The notes beneath the pieces were generated by a model that was not told the DNA's origin, searched no databases, and saw nothing but the letters and a program-made list of their open reading frames with translations. Below are positions 1 to 11,482 of a stretch of 64,000 nt of DNA, piece by piece. The position numbers and the translations under genes were made by a program. The stretch comes from Megamerina dolium (taxonomy: Eukaryota; Arthropoda; Insecta; Diptera; Megamerinidae): positions 43,811,140 through 43,875,139 of the forward strand of contig OY978526.1 in NCBI GenBank assembly GCA_963854835.1, given 5' to 3'. Each line of letters opens with the position of its first letter. Within the stretch, counting starts at the first letter, position 1.

Positions 1-621
1 CCATTTCTTTTTATTTAATATATAACAAAATGGATCTACTACTCCAGAATCAAAACAACAGTCTGATGAGTGAAAAACAGTGGAAAACGTAGGATGAAAG
101 CGACCGAAAAAGTAACTTAATCACTAAAAATCAACGTAACTCAATGACTAATGGTCGTAAGATTGATGCTAACTTCGAACTGAGACTCTTTGTCCATTGT
201 GTTATACTATGGCACTGAATGACAGAATTACATAAAAAAAAGATTATTGCTTTTCTTCAGTGTTTTGATTCTTTTTTCTGGCCTCACAAATGCATTTGTT
301 TTTCTAATGTTTCTAAATATAAGCAAATTTTTGTCGTTACTTTACTCTCTTTCAATCGTTCAATAATGTTTACACATTTTTGTATAATTCCAAACGTTAA
401 CGTGCTTATAAACGAATGACCTCAACAAATATATATTTCAATTACTTTGCATTTTCTCTTTTGTCGGCTCTAAATTAATTGTATTTTTACACATTTTCAT
501 ATTGCACTTTCACGTTTCGTTTCGAATGCAATTCAAAATTCATGCAATTAAAATCAGTTTTAGCGAATCTACTGAATTACGAATATTCAACACATTTCGC
601 TGTTATTCATTATTTATATTT

Positions 622-662
<41 letters not shown>

Positions 663-1129
663 TTCTCTTTTTGGAAATGAAAACACACACACATGCACAC
701 ACACATACATGCACACGTGCGCAACTCATCTAAATTGATTAATAAAACACGTAAATTTCTCTTATTCTATATTACAAAAACAAACAATAAACACGTACAA
801 CATTTGACCGGACGCAATTGAATTGAAAACCGATAACAAAAAAAAAACCTAAAATTAAATAAACATCAGGCAACCATGTTAAAAAAGAATAAAGCAAAAA
901 TAAAGCGACGCAACACTGAACCAACAATGGCTGGTAATTATACTATTACATAATTAATTAATAATGCATACAGTAGTATGATGATATATTGGTTGTAGAA
1001 CATTTTGTTGTTGATTTGCTAATACATATCTATGTATCTGTACTTACTAATTGCTCTTCTTCATATTAATCTGCAATCGAATTTTTTCTATAAATGAAAT
1101 GTAATTTATGAATGCAACAACAACAACAG
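1..1129. other. AT-rich non-coding stretch
   Basis: No convincing coding region is seen. The short reading frames here are low in complexity or driven by microsatellites. The stretch could be an intron or untranslated sequence of the gene whose possible last exon lies at 1130-1209. Confidence 0.5.
625..714. repeat. (CT)n then (CA)n microsatellites
   Basis: A CT run of about 45 bases is followed within some 10 bases by an interrupted CA run. Other short runs nearby are CA at about 1280-1302, CAA at about 1551-1575 and CAA at about 3286-3305. Confidence 0.9.
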
Positions 1130-1209
1130 CAGCAACTCTGGCCTTACCACCGACACCATCCGAAGTTGATACCGATACCGAGAATGCATCTAATAATACG
1201 GATTTCTGA
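1130..1209 (+). CDS. possible terminal coding exon of an unidentified gene
   Basis: After a pyrimidine-rich stretch (about 1050-1090) and an AG at 1128-1129 (or 1131-1132), an open frame runs to a TGA at 1207-1209. It would encode a short polar tail, seen as LPPTPSEVDTDTENASNNTDF. The composition is balanced and rich in Asp, Thr and Asn, unlike the microsatellite-driven frames around it. An in-frame stop at 1102-1104 means the frame either starts at the ATG at 1108 or is spliced in. The 3 kb downstream look like a long AT-rich 3' UTR. The gene is not recognised and upstream exons would lie outside the window. A chance frame is possible. Confidence 0.3.
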
Positions 1210-4200
1210 ATATGGTATAACGAGCGATTGATTTAACGTGCTAATAATAACATACATACATATGAATCACACTGAACCACACACACACACACACACACAC
1301 ACCAATATGAATAATAATTAGTTTTTCGATGTGATTTATTTGTTTAGTTTTAACAAAAAACATTCCTATTTTATGCAAATTTATCAGATATTATATTTAC
1401 TCATATATGTAGTAGATGAAAAATCAAATCAAAATTAAAAATCAAAATCTGTATACTACTAAGGTATTAATTGAATGCAAATACAACAAAATATATATGT
1501 ACCTAATTAAATAAATAAACTTATTGTCAAACAACAACAAAACGACTGCATCAACAACAACAACAACAACAACAAATTACCACAGTATTTATTTTTATAT
1601 GCATTTGATGTACATATGTTATTTCATACTTAAGAATTAGTACGTTAAATGAAAATTGCTCTTTGAATTCCATCATTCATTCATTCATTCCTCAATCGCT
1701 CTCATTTGTTCACTCTAAACTTGGGGCAACTACTATGTATGAATCTCGTACGTATGACTACCTACAGCATTGATTGCAAATCACACCACAAACCAAATAG
1801 ATGTAGACAAACAGAATATGAAGTATTGTATGCAATAGGAAAAACGAAAACGAAAAGTGAAAAGAATATACAGTTAAAAGAAAAAACACAACGCTGTTGA
1901 TACCTACACATACATATGTACCTACAATACATACATATATGTATGTATGTATATAACTACTTGTATGTGACTACATATGAAAAACAAAAGTTAACGAATA
2001 CCTGAGCGAATCTTAATAATATGTAATACTACTAATAATAATAAAATATGCAAGTAAGTCTTGTATATTAAAATATGTACAAATTGTATTGTAGAGGTAT
2101 GTAGGCTCTTATACCTTACATAGTAACGTATACATACCTACATAGTAAGTAAGAATTTTATTTTCGATCGAAAACTTGTTCACAATTTATATAAAAGTGC
2201 AAAGCAACAATTCGACTGCCGAATTGTCCAGTTGGTAATTTTGATTTCGATCGATAGTGAAATTCAGAATATGCCTCCAGAAAATACCAGATTTGACGCA
2301 AAGACAAATACCCAGCTAAAAAACACAGAATACAGTATATGTGAGAAAATAATTACCCTTAAAGAAAAAGTGAAAAAATTGCATTAAAAAAAAACAACAA
2401 ACAATTTGCATATATAATACAAATCTAAAACAGATGGATTATTATCAAAACATATTATTAAAAAAAAATATTATTAAATGAAATTAAATAAATTTAAAAT
2501 AAAATAAATTTTGAACATGCAATTGGTAATAATTTTCTCCAATACTGTAACATCATATTAAGTAATTAAATATCTAGAAAACAAAAAAAGAAATCACGAA
2601 AAATCATTAAATAACATCAAGAACAGATGATGATTTCTATTGAACTTGTACAATATAATTTGCATAATTTCAAATTAGCAAATACATGCATAAAGTATGT
2701 GAACAAAGATTTGTTGCAAGACCATTATTAACAACAATAAAAGCAGCAACAACATAATAACATCCATACAAAACCGCTAAAACGCTTAATACTTTTATTA
2801 TTAGTTCTACTCGATCATACATTCTTATGTACTTATCATACGATAATTAATTACCTATGCAAAATAAGAGAAAAAAGAACAAGCAAAAAGAATTTTACCT
2901 AATCAATTCACTAAATGTAAGCAGTAGGGGCTCAGTGTATGCGATTAATCGATTACACATTCATTCATACATACTTAGCATTCTTTAAACTATTTATTGG
3001 ATATGAGACACCGCACACAGCAATTTGTTGTACATATGTACACTCATAGTATCTAGTAATAATTATAATAATAAAATTAAATGTACTTAAATATAATAAT
3101 AATAGACGAATATAAACGACTATATGCACAACATTCTGCTACCGAGTGTCTCATCTCCAGACACACGATTGATTGCATACACGTATTATCTGCGGTTGAA
3201 CGGTTTAATTCTGTTTCCTTGTCTTTTTTTCGCATGTGTTTTTATTCGTTTTAATTTTTCACAAATTATACAAAAGAAGAAAAAACAACAACAACAACAA
3301 CAACAATTTATTAATTTTATATATTTGTGAGTTGATTATTCGTTAATTTCTTGTATTAAGTTACAAGCCAAAAAATACAAAACTAAAACACTAAAACCAC
3401 AAAAACTAAAGTAAATTTAAGTAAAACAAAAAAGAAAAATATGCAAATATTTAAAGAAATCCAAAACATAATTACCTACATTAAATGAAATCAACTAAAA
3501 ATGTTAATGATAAAACCACTACAAAATTATATGATAATAATAATTATGATAATAATAATAATTTGAGAATAATACAAAATGGATGTAGTTTTTAATTTTA
3601 AGAAATTCAACTAACTAAAATATGTGCTAATTTCAACAACAACAACAACAGGAGTAATACACACAACTAATAATAACAGACATCAACTGAATTACCACAA
3701 GATGAAAATAAAACACACACATAACAGTCTTTAGCGCCAACCAACCAAAAGTATATACATATGTAGATACATGCATATATGAAAAATAAATCAAATAAAA
3801 TAATAATTAAAAAAGAACACAAAAACTACAACAACAAAAACACCATGCATTTTCTTTGTTCCTTTGTTTTTCAATTGGAATATTTACATATTGCAACACG
3901 ATGTCTCGACATTCAATAAATTATTGCTTTCCATCTGTCAGATTTCATTGAAAGCAATTGTAATGCAGTAGGAGTGGCCATCTTGCCATTTTGAATGCCC
4001 CAAAGAATTGTTCGATTTATATGAAGAGGAAGAAGAGAAGAGGAAAACCCTAGATTTTGAATTAATCCTTTTTTAGAGAAACGACAAATGCATTATTTGG
4101 AAGTTAGGCGGTTAAAGTGACACTTCAATTGCCAATTATATGGTGGCAATACATGGAAATCAGTATGGTAGAATATAAATTGCCGGCCATAAGCAATGAG

Positions 4201-4562
4201 CGGTCCCGATTGGCAATAATTGCGAAATATAACAATGCAATCGATTAAATATTGTCTGTCGAGACACTTCGTATTGTAATGGCTGACTGCATATAGCATA
4301 TGCATGTCAGAAAGTGGCAGAGCCGTAGCGAATCATTTTGGCGGCTTATAAATTTGTGTCCCTCATGCGGTTTCTGCAACTATTTCTTTGAGTGGCGGTT
4401 ACATTAGAAATTGTCTCTAAAGATTTTGAATTTTTTGTTATGTAATTGATTCCCAAAACAGATTCTTCCATGCATTCTTTGAGTGAAATACTATGTATTT
4501 GGGCATTCGACAATAGTTGCTGAATAAAGGATGATAGTCGAGACCATCATTAGCTTCCGATG
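1210..4562. other. AT-rich tract, possible long 3' UTR then spacer
   Basis: Very A-rich sequence with many AATAAA hexamers (near 2041, 2728, 3071, 3710 and 3784), CAA and CA runs and repeated TACATA motifs. No coding region is supported. It is compatible with a long 3' UTR of a gene on the + strand, but nothing here proves transcription. Confidence 0.35.
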
Positions 4563-5012
4563 CTATTAATACGAGCTCCTCATTTACGACATAATGGCAC
4601 TATCTTCAACAAAAGTGTCATGCTGTTAGCGTATGCAGATGATATTGACATAATCGGCATTAACATGCGAGCAGTCAGTGCAGCATTTTTAGAGATGGAA
4701 AGAGAGTCGCATCCAATGGGTCTTACGGTGAACGAGGGCAATTCGAAAGACCTAGTGTCAACAAACAAAGAGTCCCGGCGTCATGGAGGGAACGTCACTG
4801 GTGATAACTACGCTTCTGAAGTAGTGAAGGACTTTGTCTCTCTTGGAACCATCGTTAATACCAGTAAGGAAGTCAGCCCGAAGATATTGCGCAGGATCAC
4901 TCTTGCTAACAGGTGCTACTCTGTGCTAAGTAAGCAAATAAGAAGTCGGGCCCTCTCTCGAGTAACGACAACCACACTCTACAAGTCTCTCATCATGCCT
5001 GTTCTTACATAT
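4563..5012 (+). mobile_element. RTE-like LINE, front part of a copy split by an LTR element
   Basis: The translation shows reverse-transcriptase motifs shared with the copies at 9286 and 58962: MLLAYADDIDIIG (the YADD catalytic box) followed by MGLTVNEGNSKDLVSTNKES and RSRALSRVTTTTLYKSLIMP. The copy is truncated at its 5' end and its match stops at the codons before GAEAW. The rest of the same reverse transcriptase resumes at about 8649. The intervening DNA is a Ty3/gypsy element in the opposite orientation, so 4563-5012 and 8649-9067 were probably one insertion. The coding sequence is decayed. Confidence 0.85.
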
Positions 5013-5454
5013 TGTTACGTTTCATTTTGTGGACGTTTAATTCTATTTGAATTAACCTTGTTCAATAACTGGATTCTGTCAATAATAATTGCAACACTTA
5101 TTCTGTACAACTATATTCAGTAACAATTTATTTAATCAACTCTATTTACAATGAACTATTTACAATAACTCTTTAGTGTACTAGCAACTTTTGCCTCTAA
5201 TACTGTACCAATGTTTGCGCGATCACTTTTTCGGATTCAATTGATTTCATTTCTCAACACTGGCCCTCTGTGGCAACACTCCAGAATCGTTCTTTATCGT
5301 AGTCGAGATTCTTCTCTTTCTTTCTCGTTGGTTTGTTCTGGATATCGCCTATTTCTTTTTGTTGACATTCGTTTCGATGCTGCCAATAATCGTGTCACTC
5401 ACAATAGTGTCATTCACAATAGTGACGAGTAACCAACCATCGATACTCGTTACA
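5013..5454 (-). repeat. 3' LTR of the Ty3/gypsy element
   Basis: The 442-bp unit starts TGTTACG and ends CGTTACA on the + strand, so it has inverted TGTTAC/GTTACA ends. Immediately beyond 5454 the minus strand reads AAGAGGAGGGCAG, a polypurine tract placed as expected for priming plus-strand synthesis. Diverged copies of the same LTR occur elsewhere in the window. Confidence 0.85.
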
Positions 5455-5686
5455 CTGCCCTCCTCTTAACCTTGTTCGTCCCTAACAAGTTTTTATACTT
5501 CCCTCAGATATGGCTCTAGTCGCTCCAAGTGCACTACTTTAAGCTTTGCTCTTTCATTCCAAGCACGTTGAATATGATACACTACGTCATTTATCTTTGT
5601 TATAATCTAATATGGTCCTTCCCAATGAGTCTGTAGCTCAGGCCTTTCTTTCGTTGTGGATTATGAAGCATTACAAGCTCTCCTTC

Positions 5687-6569
5687 CTAGAACCCTTTTG
5701 AATTTGCTTTCAAGTCATACCAGGCCTTCATCTTATCGCTTATCATCTGCGACCGCTCTCTGATGAACTGATGTACTTCATCCAACTGTAGCCGCTTTTC
5801 GCTAGTGTAGTTACCTTCGGTTGATCTCGTTGGTGTTACGACTCCAAATTTTAAATTACCTGGCAGTCTTAACTCGTTTCCAAAAATTGCCATTGCTGAT
5901 GTAGTAGCCGTCGTATCATGTTGTGCGCATCGATATGCCATGAGGAACATTGGTATATGTACATCCCAGTCTCTCTGGTATTTATCTACGACTTTTCTCA
6001 AATATTCCTCCAATGTACGGTTAAATCGTTCTACCATGCCATCAGATTGCGGATGCAAAGGTGTTGTACGAGTTTTGTTTATACCCAACATACGGCACAT
6101 CTTTTGGAATACAACTAATTCGAAATTTCGACCTTGGTCTAAGTGTAACTCCATCGGTACACCAAAACGAGTAATCCATTGGTTGGCGAATGCATCCACA
6201 ACTATATTAGTTTCTTGATTTGGAATGCGGTATACTTCAGCCCATTTACTGAAGTAATCTATAACCACCAGAACATACTTTTACCCTGCGTTGCTTGTTG
6301 GAAACGGTCCAGCTATGTCCATAGCAATTTGCTCAAATGGAGCAAACGGTGTACTGTTGCATCCTACCTCGACTTTTCCTTAACGGACCTTCGGCACATT
6401 GCCTGCATTTCCGAATCCAATCAGCGACAGGGTCGTGGCATCCAACCCAATAAAATCGTTTCTTTATTTTATTATATAGTTCGGTGGTCCATGACTCCTC
6501 CGGCAAGATATTCGTAAGTCGTATGTCGGCAATGTGCTCCTTGCTTTCATTCGAGAATATTGTTTTCAT
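5687..6569 (-). pseudogene. Ty3/gypsy integrase remnant
   Basis: The upstream piece (6333-6569) shows the end of an HHCC zinc-binding module, with CRQC after RFYWVG. The next piece (5687-6268) carries the integrase core: DYFSKW at the first acidic position, HLDQGRNFE at the second, and a glutamate in DGMVERFNRTLEE. The order is typical of Ty3/gypsy integrases. A frame break between the two pieces (about 6270-6330) shows it is inactive. Downstream are short remains of the C-terminal region and then the purine tract and LTR. Confidence 0.85.
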
Positions 6570-6675
6570 TCCATTTTGCGAGGACGACGAGATAGAGCAT
6601 CCGCATCGTCGTGATGTCCTCCTTTACGTTTCTCGATTGTAAAATCATAAATCTGCAGCCTTTCAATACAGATTA

Positions 6676-7474
6676 TTAAATTATAATAACCACCTTAGCG
6701 CTGCGTGGTCCGTTTGTAGATGAAATGACTCTCAAATACTTTTTCAACTTTTCCAGGTGGTCGTTAAAATCTTTTTCCATCAGGATAACGTCATCGAGGT
6801 ACACCAAGGTACACCAGATAGCGTGACATCGATTCTTGGCAGTCTTTTTTCGCGATATCATTTAGCTTTCTGTAATCCACACAGAATAGAGTACTTCCAT
6901 CATTCTTCTTGCCCACCACAATTGGTGAACTCCATGGACTCGCTGATGGTTCAATAACACCTTGGTTCTGCATATCGATAGTCAGCTTAATGACTTCATC
7001 TCTTTTGGCCAATGGAACTCGTCATGGTGCTTGACGAATTGGTCTAGAATCACCGGTGTCAATGTGATGTTTCACAATGGCTGTTCGTCCCCCAGTTTTT
7101 CCATTTGAAGAAAAGATTGAACTATACTTCTCCAATAGTTGTAAAGCCTTTTCTTTTTGATTTTTGGTAAGCACACCTGCCCATTCTTCCATCTGTGCTT
7201 TTAATTCCTCTCTAACAGTCCCTGATTTTCCACTTTTCATCGAAGAACCCTTTTCACAGTCTACTACGGCAGTAACGTCCTGGCAATGACCAATCACCAT
7301 TCCTTTCTTCACAACTGTAGATGAATTAGTTGGATTTAATAATCGCACCGGTACCTTTCCATTTTCTTTAGGTTCCAATTTTATTCCTAGTAAAAGCTCA
7401 AACCTCTTTATCAAATCGCTCTCGATTATAGGCAAACGCTGCAGTTGTGAAATGTGAATGATGGGGCAACCCAC
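6676..7474 (-). pseudogene. Ty3/gypsy protease-linker and RT remnant
   Basis: The frame at 7022-7474 covers the region between protease and RT. The frame at 6791-7012 gives the N-terminal RT signature: IEPSASPWSSPIVVGKK, then DYRKLN. A shorter frame at 6676-6861 gives VYLDDVILM, the YLDD catalytic box. Sequence between DYRKLN and YLDD is much shorter than in an intact RT, so an internal deletion is visible as well as frameshifts. Confidence 0.8.
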
Positions 7475-7578
7475 TGTTGGAGTCAGTTCATGCCCCGCTG
7501 AACTACTCGATCTAGTTTAACGATGGATTTAACGATGGATTTAGTGGAGCGATCGCTGTCCACCTTAATCTCCTTCTT

Positions 7579-8585
7579 TTATTTTCCTACAGAATTCGAT
7601 CTTGATTGCTTTCGTCGTAGACGGCGGTCACGCGCCATGAGTCCTGGTTTGACGCAAATGAAGCACTTATCAGTAAATTTGTTTTCGTATCGACATGTTG
7701 TTCTTCCTTCAGGCTGCACTACTGACTTAACTGCCTGACACACTGCTTCAACCAGATCTGATTTTTCTGCCTCTAGTTGGCGTACACGTGGCACTGGTCG
7801 ACACATTAAACTGGCGGCTTCCTACGTCAAGGCACTACTAACTGTTTCCACATATATACTCCTTGGTGACATGACTATGGAACACTTAGTCTCACCGTCG
7901 CGTATACCATCTATGAATGCCTCTATTTTCATTTTCTCGATGAATTCTTCCGAATTACCAGAGAACGCAAGATGAGATAAGCGCTCAATGTCGGAAGCGA
8001 AATCCTGAAGGCTCTCATTACTAGGTTGCACACGCGATCTTAATTCCATCCTATGCAATTGACTCTTATATTCATTTCCATATTTCCGCTGAGATGTGTC
8101 TACTGATAGCTACCACGATCTTTCTCTGGAACCATTTGTAACACTTCGGATTTATTACCTTATAATGCCACTATTAAAACAGCAGTCTTGTCACTATCAT
8201 CCCATTGATTCTTCGAAGCTGTTGTCTCGAACTGAAGCTTGAAGATGTGGAATGGAGTAGTTCCATCAAATGTTGGTGGCTTTAGTTTAATTGTAGTTGA
8301 TTCTCTAATCACTGATGTGGTTGCACCACTTATTTTTATTTTATTAAGTTCGCGCTCTAATTTCTCAAGACTTTCTTCCAAGTTATCATGTCTGTCTACA
8401 TGTTCCTTTAGCTTATCATCCAAATCATCCACATGTTCTTTCAGCTCTGTGACTTTGTCATTAATAGCTCCGAAAATTTCGTGAAATCTGAAATCATTTC
8501 CTTTTTGTAGATTCTCTAAGACGTGTTCTTGGCAAGCCGAATGTTCTTGAAACCTGCAGACAACGCTTTTCTGGAATTCTCCCAT
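7579..8585 (-). pseudogene. Ty3/gypsy gag remnant
   Basis: The N-terminal piece (8160-8585) is rich in Glu, Lys and Leu, with repeated KEHVDxxD segments that look like a coiled coil, and ends with LKPPTFDGTTPFHIFKLQFE, typical of retrotransposon capsid. Further pieces (7822-8058 and 7579-7806) continue the capsid and end with CFICVKPGLMARDR, a CCHC zinc knuckle in which later positions have been lost. Frames are interrupted at about 8100 and 7815. Confidence 0.75.
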
Positions 8586-8648
8586 AAGGTTTTCTTGTCA
8601 AGCCGAACATTCCTGTAGCTGTTGTTGCTGCTATTGCATCATGGTTTT

Positions 8649-9067
8649 TGGACAATTTCCACCTCAGATGAGAGAATGCTCGGAGTTTTCGAGAGAAAAG
8701 TCCTTCGTAAGATCTTTTGACCTATTTGCGTTGGTGTCGAGTATCGAATAAGGTACAACCAGGAGCTGTATGAGCTGTATGTCGACACAGATATTGTAAA
8801 GCGCAAAATCAAAATCAACAGTTCCGCTGGCTAGGTTATGTCGAGCGAATGAAAGAATACGCTCCGGCTAAGAAGGAACCCGCTGGTGGGTGACGCAGAA
8901 AAGGCAAATCTAACCTCCGATGGAAAGAACAAGTATTTGTCAAGAACTTGTCAGCACTTGGAATTTCTAACTGGCGCCAACTAGCGAAGGAAAGTTCTGG
9001 CTGGCGAAGCATGCTATATTCGGCCTAAATCGATTTTCGGTTGTAATGACCACATGAGTAAGTAAGT
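8649..9067 (+). mobile_element. RTE-like LINE, 3' part of the split copy
   Basis: The sequence resumes the RT frame at TTGGACAATTTCCACCTC and follows the intact copy at 9286-10090 to the end, including the final stop region and the terminal signature ATGACCACATGAGTAAGTAAG. Many substitutions and indels break the frame. The terminal AGTA tail is the RTE 3' tail. Confidence 0.85.
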
Positions 9068-9153
9068 CTGCTTTTCTTTTCTGCCTAGTTTAACGAAGTT
9101 GGTTAACAAACAAAATTAGGGCTAACATTTCCACAATGCAAAGCAGCTAATTA

Positions 9154-9216
9154 AAAAAATAAAAATAAATATGTGGCACATAAAGCCCCAAAGGGCTCAT
9201 TGGCCGAGCTTCTCTT
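9154..9216 (-). mobile_element. 5'-truncated SINE (63 bp) with 12-bp target-site duplication
   Basis: Only the SINE 3' end is present: the AGCCC...GGGCT hairpin, then GTGCCACATA and a T-rich tail. It is flanked directly by AGCAGCTAATTA at 9142-9153 and 9217-9228. The duplication proves retroposition and fixes the 3' border of this SINE family. Confidence 0.9.
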
Positions 9217-9285
9217 AGCAGCTAATTAGTATTGTTTAAAATTTTTGTGGAATTAAAGAAAATGTATAGAATAAATAGAATAATA

Positions 9286-10090
9286 GACATAATCGGCATG
9301 AACACGCGAGCAGTCAGTGCAGCATTCTCAGAGTTGGAAAGAGAGTCGCGTCGGATGGGTCTCACGGTGAACGAGGGCAAGACGAAGTATCTAGTGTCAA
9401 CAAACAAAGAGTCCCGGCGTCTTGGACAGCACGTCACTGTTGACAACTACGCTTTTGAAGTAGTAAGGGACTTTGTCTATCTTGGAACCAGCATTAACAG
9501 CAGTAATGACGTCAGCTTGGAGATCATGCGTAGGATAACTCTTGCTAACAGGTGTTACTTTGGGCTGAGTAAGCAATTGAGAAGTCGAGCCCTCTCTCGA
9601 AGAACGAAAACTACACTCTACAAGTCTCTCATCATGCCTGTCCTAACATATGGCGCTGAAGCCTGGACAATTTCCACCTCGGATGAGCGAATACTTGGAG
9701 TTTTCGAGAGAAAAGTCCTACGCAAGATCTTTGGACCTATTTGCGTTGGTGGCGAGTACCGAATAAGGTACAACCATGAGCTGTACGAGCTGTATGCCGA
9801 TATTGACATAGTAAAGCGCATCAAAATCCAGCGGCTGCGCTGGCTAGGTCATGTCGAGCGAATGGAAGAACACGCTCCAGCTAAGAAGGTGTTATATTCG
9901 GAACCCGCTGGAGGACGACGCAAAAGAGGAAGACCAAACCTCCGGTGGAAAGACCAAGTACTGGAGAACCTGACGGCGCTTGGAATTTCTAACTGGCGCC
10001 AGCTAGCGAAGAACAGAGATGGTTGGCGAAGCATATTATTTTCGGCCTAAATCGATACTCGGTTGTTATGGCCACATAAGTAAGTAAGTA
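9286..10090 (+). mobile_element. RTE-like LINE, 5'-truncated copy with open 3' half of RT
   Basis: An uninterrupted frame (to TAA at 10048-10050) encodes the C-terminal half of the RT protein. Visible pieces are MGLTVNEGKTKYLVSTNKES, YKSLIMPVLTYGAEAW, RRLRWLGHVERM and the arginine-rich GGRRKRGRPNLRWKDQ. The LRWLGHVERM and RWKDQ blocks are typical of the C-terminal tail of RTE/craniofacial-development-protein-2-like LINE proteins. It ends with GGCCACATAAGTAAGTAAGTA. The 5' border is at about 9286, just before IIGMNTRAVS. It lacks the endonuclease and the YADD box, so it cannot be autonomous. Confidence 0.9.
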
Positions 10091-10347
10091 TAGAATAAAT
10101 TGGAATTGCGGTCACATATGTATGTAAACTCAGGGTAAAACCAAATTTAACTATTTTCCTTGAGCAGGTTTTTGAAGACACACAACATATGACTCTAAAC
10201 TTTCTTTCTTAACTAATTGAATTTTTGGATACCAAATTTCTAATAAGAAACAATATAGAAAATAAAAACCGAAGATTATAGTTTTACCTTCCCTTCCAGC
10301 GCTCAGAGGCTTAAAAAAGTACACTACGCAGCTGCGTATAAACCTTG

Positions 10348-10379
10348 GACTCGGCCAATGAGCCCTTCGGGGCTTTTAG

Positions 10380-10431
<52 letters not shown>
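10348..10431 (+). repeat. SINE tail fragment running into (TA)24
   Basis: 10348-10383 matches the SINE 3' end (CGGCCAATGAGCCC, GGGGCTTTTAGTGCCA). It passes directly into a 48-base TA array where other copies have GCCACATATTTATTT. The microsatellite therefore looks like an expansion of the SINE tail. Confidence 0.75.
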
Positions 10432-10434
<3 letters not shown>

Positions 10435-10602
10435 GAGCGCAAATTAAAAATGCGGGATTTACAACAGATGGCGTAGTTCGGGATATAAGCATCAGACAAT
10501 ACTGAAACTATATTCATGTCATAACCTCATTCCATAGCTTTCATTTTCAGTATGTGTCATTTGTCCGGAGTGTAAAAAACATAGTTTTTTTTGGCTCTCA
10601 AT

Positions 10603-10720
10603 ATGTCAAGTTTTGTGCCCACAAAACAGCATTTGCGGGAAGTTTTGATTTACTTCTTTAACTTCTTTAATTTGGAGAAAAGTGCAGCTGAATTTTTTCG
10701 CTTGGGATTGTCGTAGTGGA
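10603..10720 (+). pseudogene. mariner-like transposase, N-terminal relic
   Basis: From the ATG at 10603 the frame reads MSSFVPTKQHLREVLIYFFN then KSAAEFF. This matches the helix-turn-helix start of a mariner/IS630 transposase family common in insects. The frame is lost near 10715. The sequence between the TA array and 10602 may hold the element's 5' end. No catalytic domain remains. Confidence 0.6.
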
Positions 10721-10979
10721 TCCACTTTTCATCACCAGATCAGGAGTATGGGAGTCATAAGTTCTAGAGAAAAACTCACTTCTCCATAATTACACTTGCG
10801 GCACAGCCACTCGAAAAATGTGTCTATGTGTCTCAGTAGTTCGGAGTTTGGTACTTCGTCATAGGTTCTAATCGCTGCGCCTCGTACGCGGCTCGGGAAG
10901 ACGCATGCGAGTGCGAGCTTGTCTGGCGGTCATAAGGGGAAATTAACAATGGTTTGTATTCAAATCTGTTCAAGGCTAA

Positions 10980-11180
10980 TTGTTAACCAATGTAAAACTC
11001 ATCTCATATAATGATCTTATAACAGGCATACTTAATGGACCTGATATTCGCCGTTTGATGAAAGGCAGACATTTTGAAAATGCGCTCAATATGTCTTTCC
11101 CACGGCACCACAATTACGTTGTTCGCTCTCTCATTCGTAATTCGGATCACGTACCGAATTACTTACTTCGCCATACCTAA
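10980..11180 (+). other. short frame resembling a repetitive insect protein
   Basis: The 66-residue frame contains LNGPDIRRLMKGRHFENALN. This resembles the LNGPxIRxLMKDxxFExxLN block of a widely dispersed uncharacterised arthropod repeat-associated protein; the comparison is from memory and was not searched. The remainder does not extend the match. It is most likely a fragment of a mobile-element gene. Confidence 0.3.
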
Positions 11181-11482
11181 TTAGTACCTAGTCAAGTCAT
11201 AAATATTGGTGCACAGAAAAATTGACGCTAAATGAAAACGAAATTGCATTGTATTATTTTTTAATTTATTTAATAGCAATAGAATTTTTTCATTAAATTG
11301 CTGTTGATTTTCTAAAAATAGCAAAATCGCCAATAAAATTGTTCTTTTATCCATTTTAATTTAACTATTTTCAAAACTTCAAAATCAGATGTCTAAATGC
11401 ACAAAGTTGTCGTCTGTCACTGTGAATTTCTAATGTGCATTTATGCTTCTTAATGCAAATTAATTTTGTTCGTCTGTCTAGG

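Larger units (their letters stand above)
5013..8635 (-). mobile_element. decayed Ty3/gypsy LTR retrotransposon
   Basis: On the minus strand the order is gag (8585-7579), a protease-to-RT linker region (7474-7022), RT pieces (7012-6676), integrase (6569-5687), a purine tract and an LTR at 5454-5013. This is the Ty3/gypsy order, with integrase after RT. Frames are broken by stops and frameshifts. The RT core between DYRKLN and YLDDVI is deleted, and no matching 5' LTR is found near 8635. No envelope-like frame is seen. It sits inside an RTE-like LINE. Its LTR has relatives at 26876, 27598, 30881 and 31405. Confidence 0.85.
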
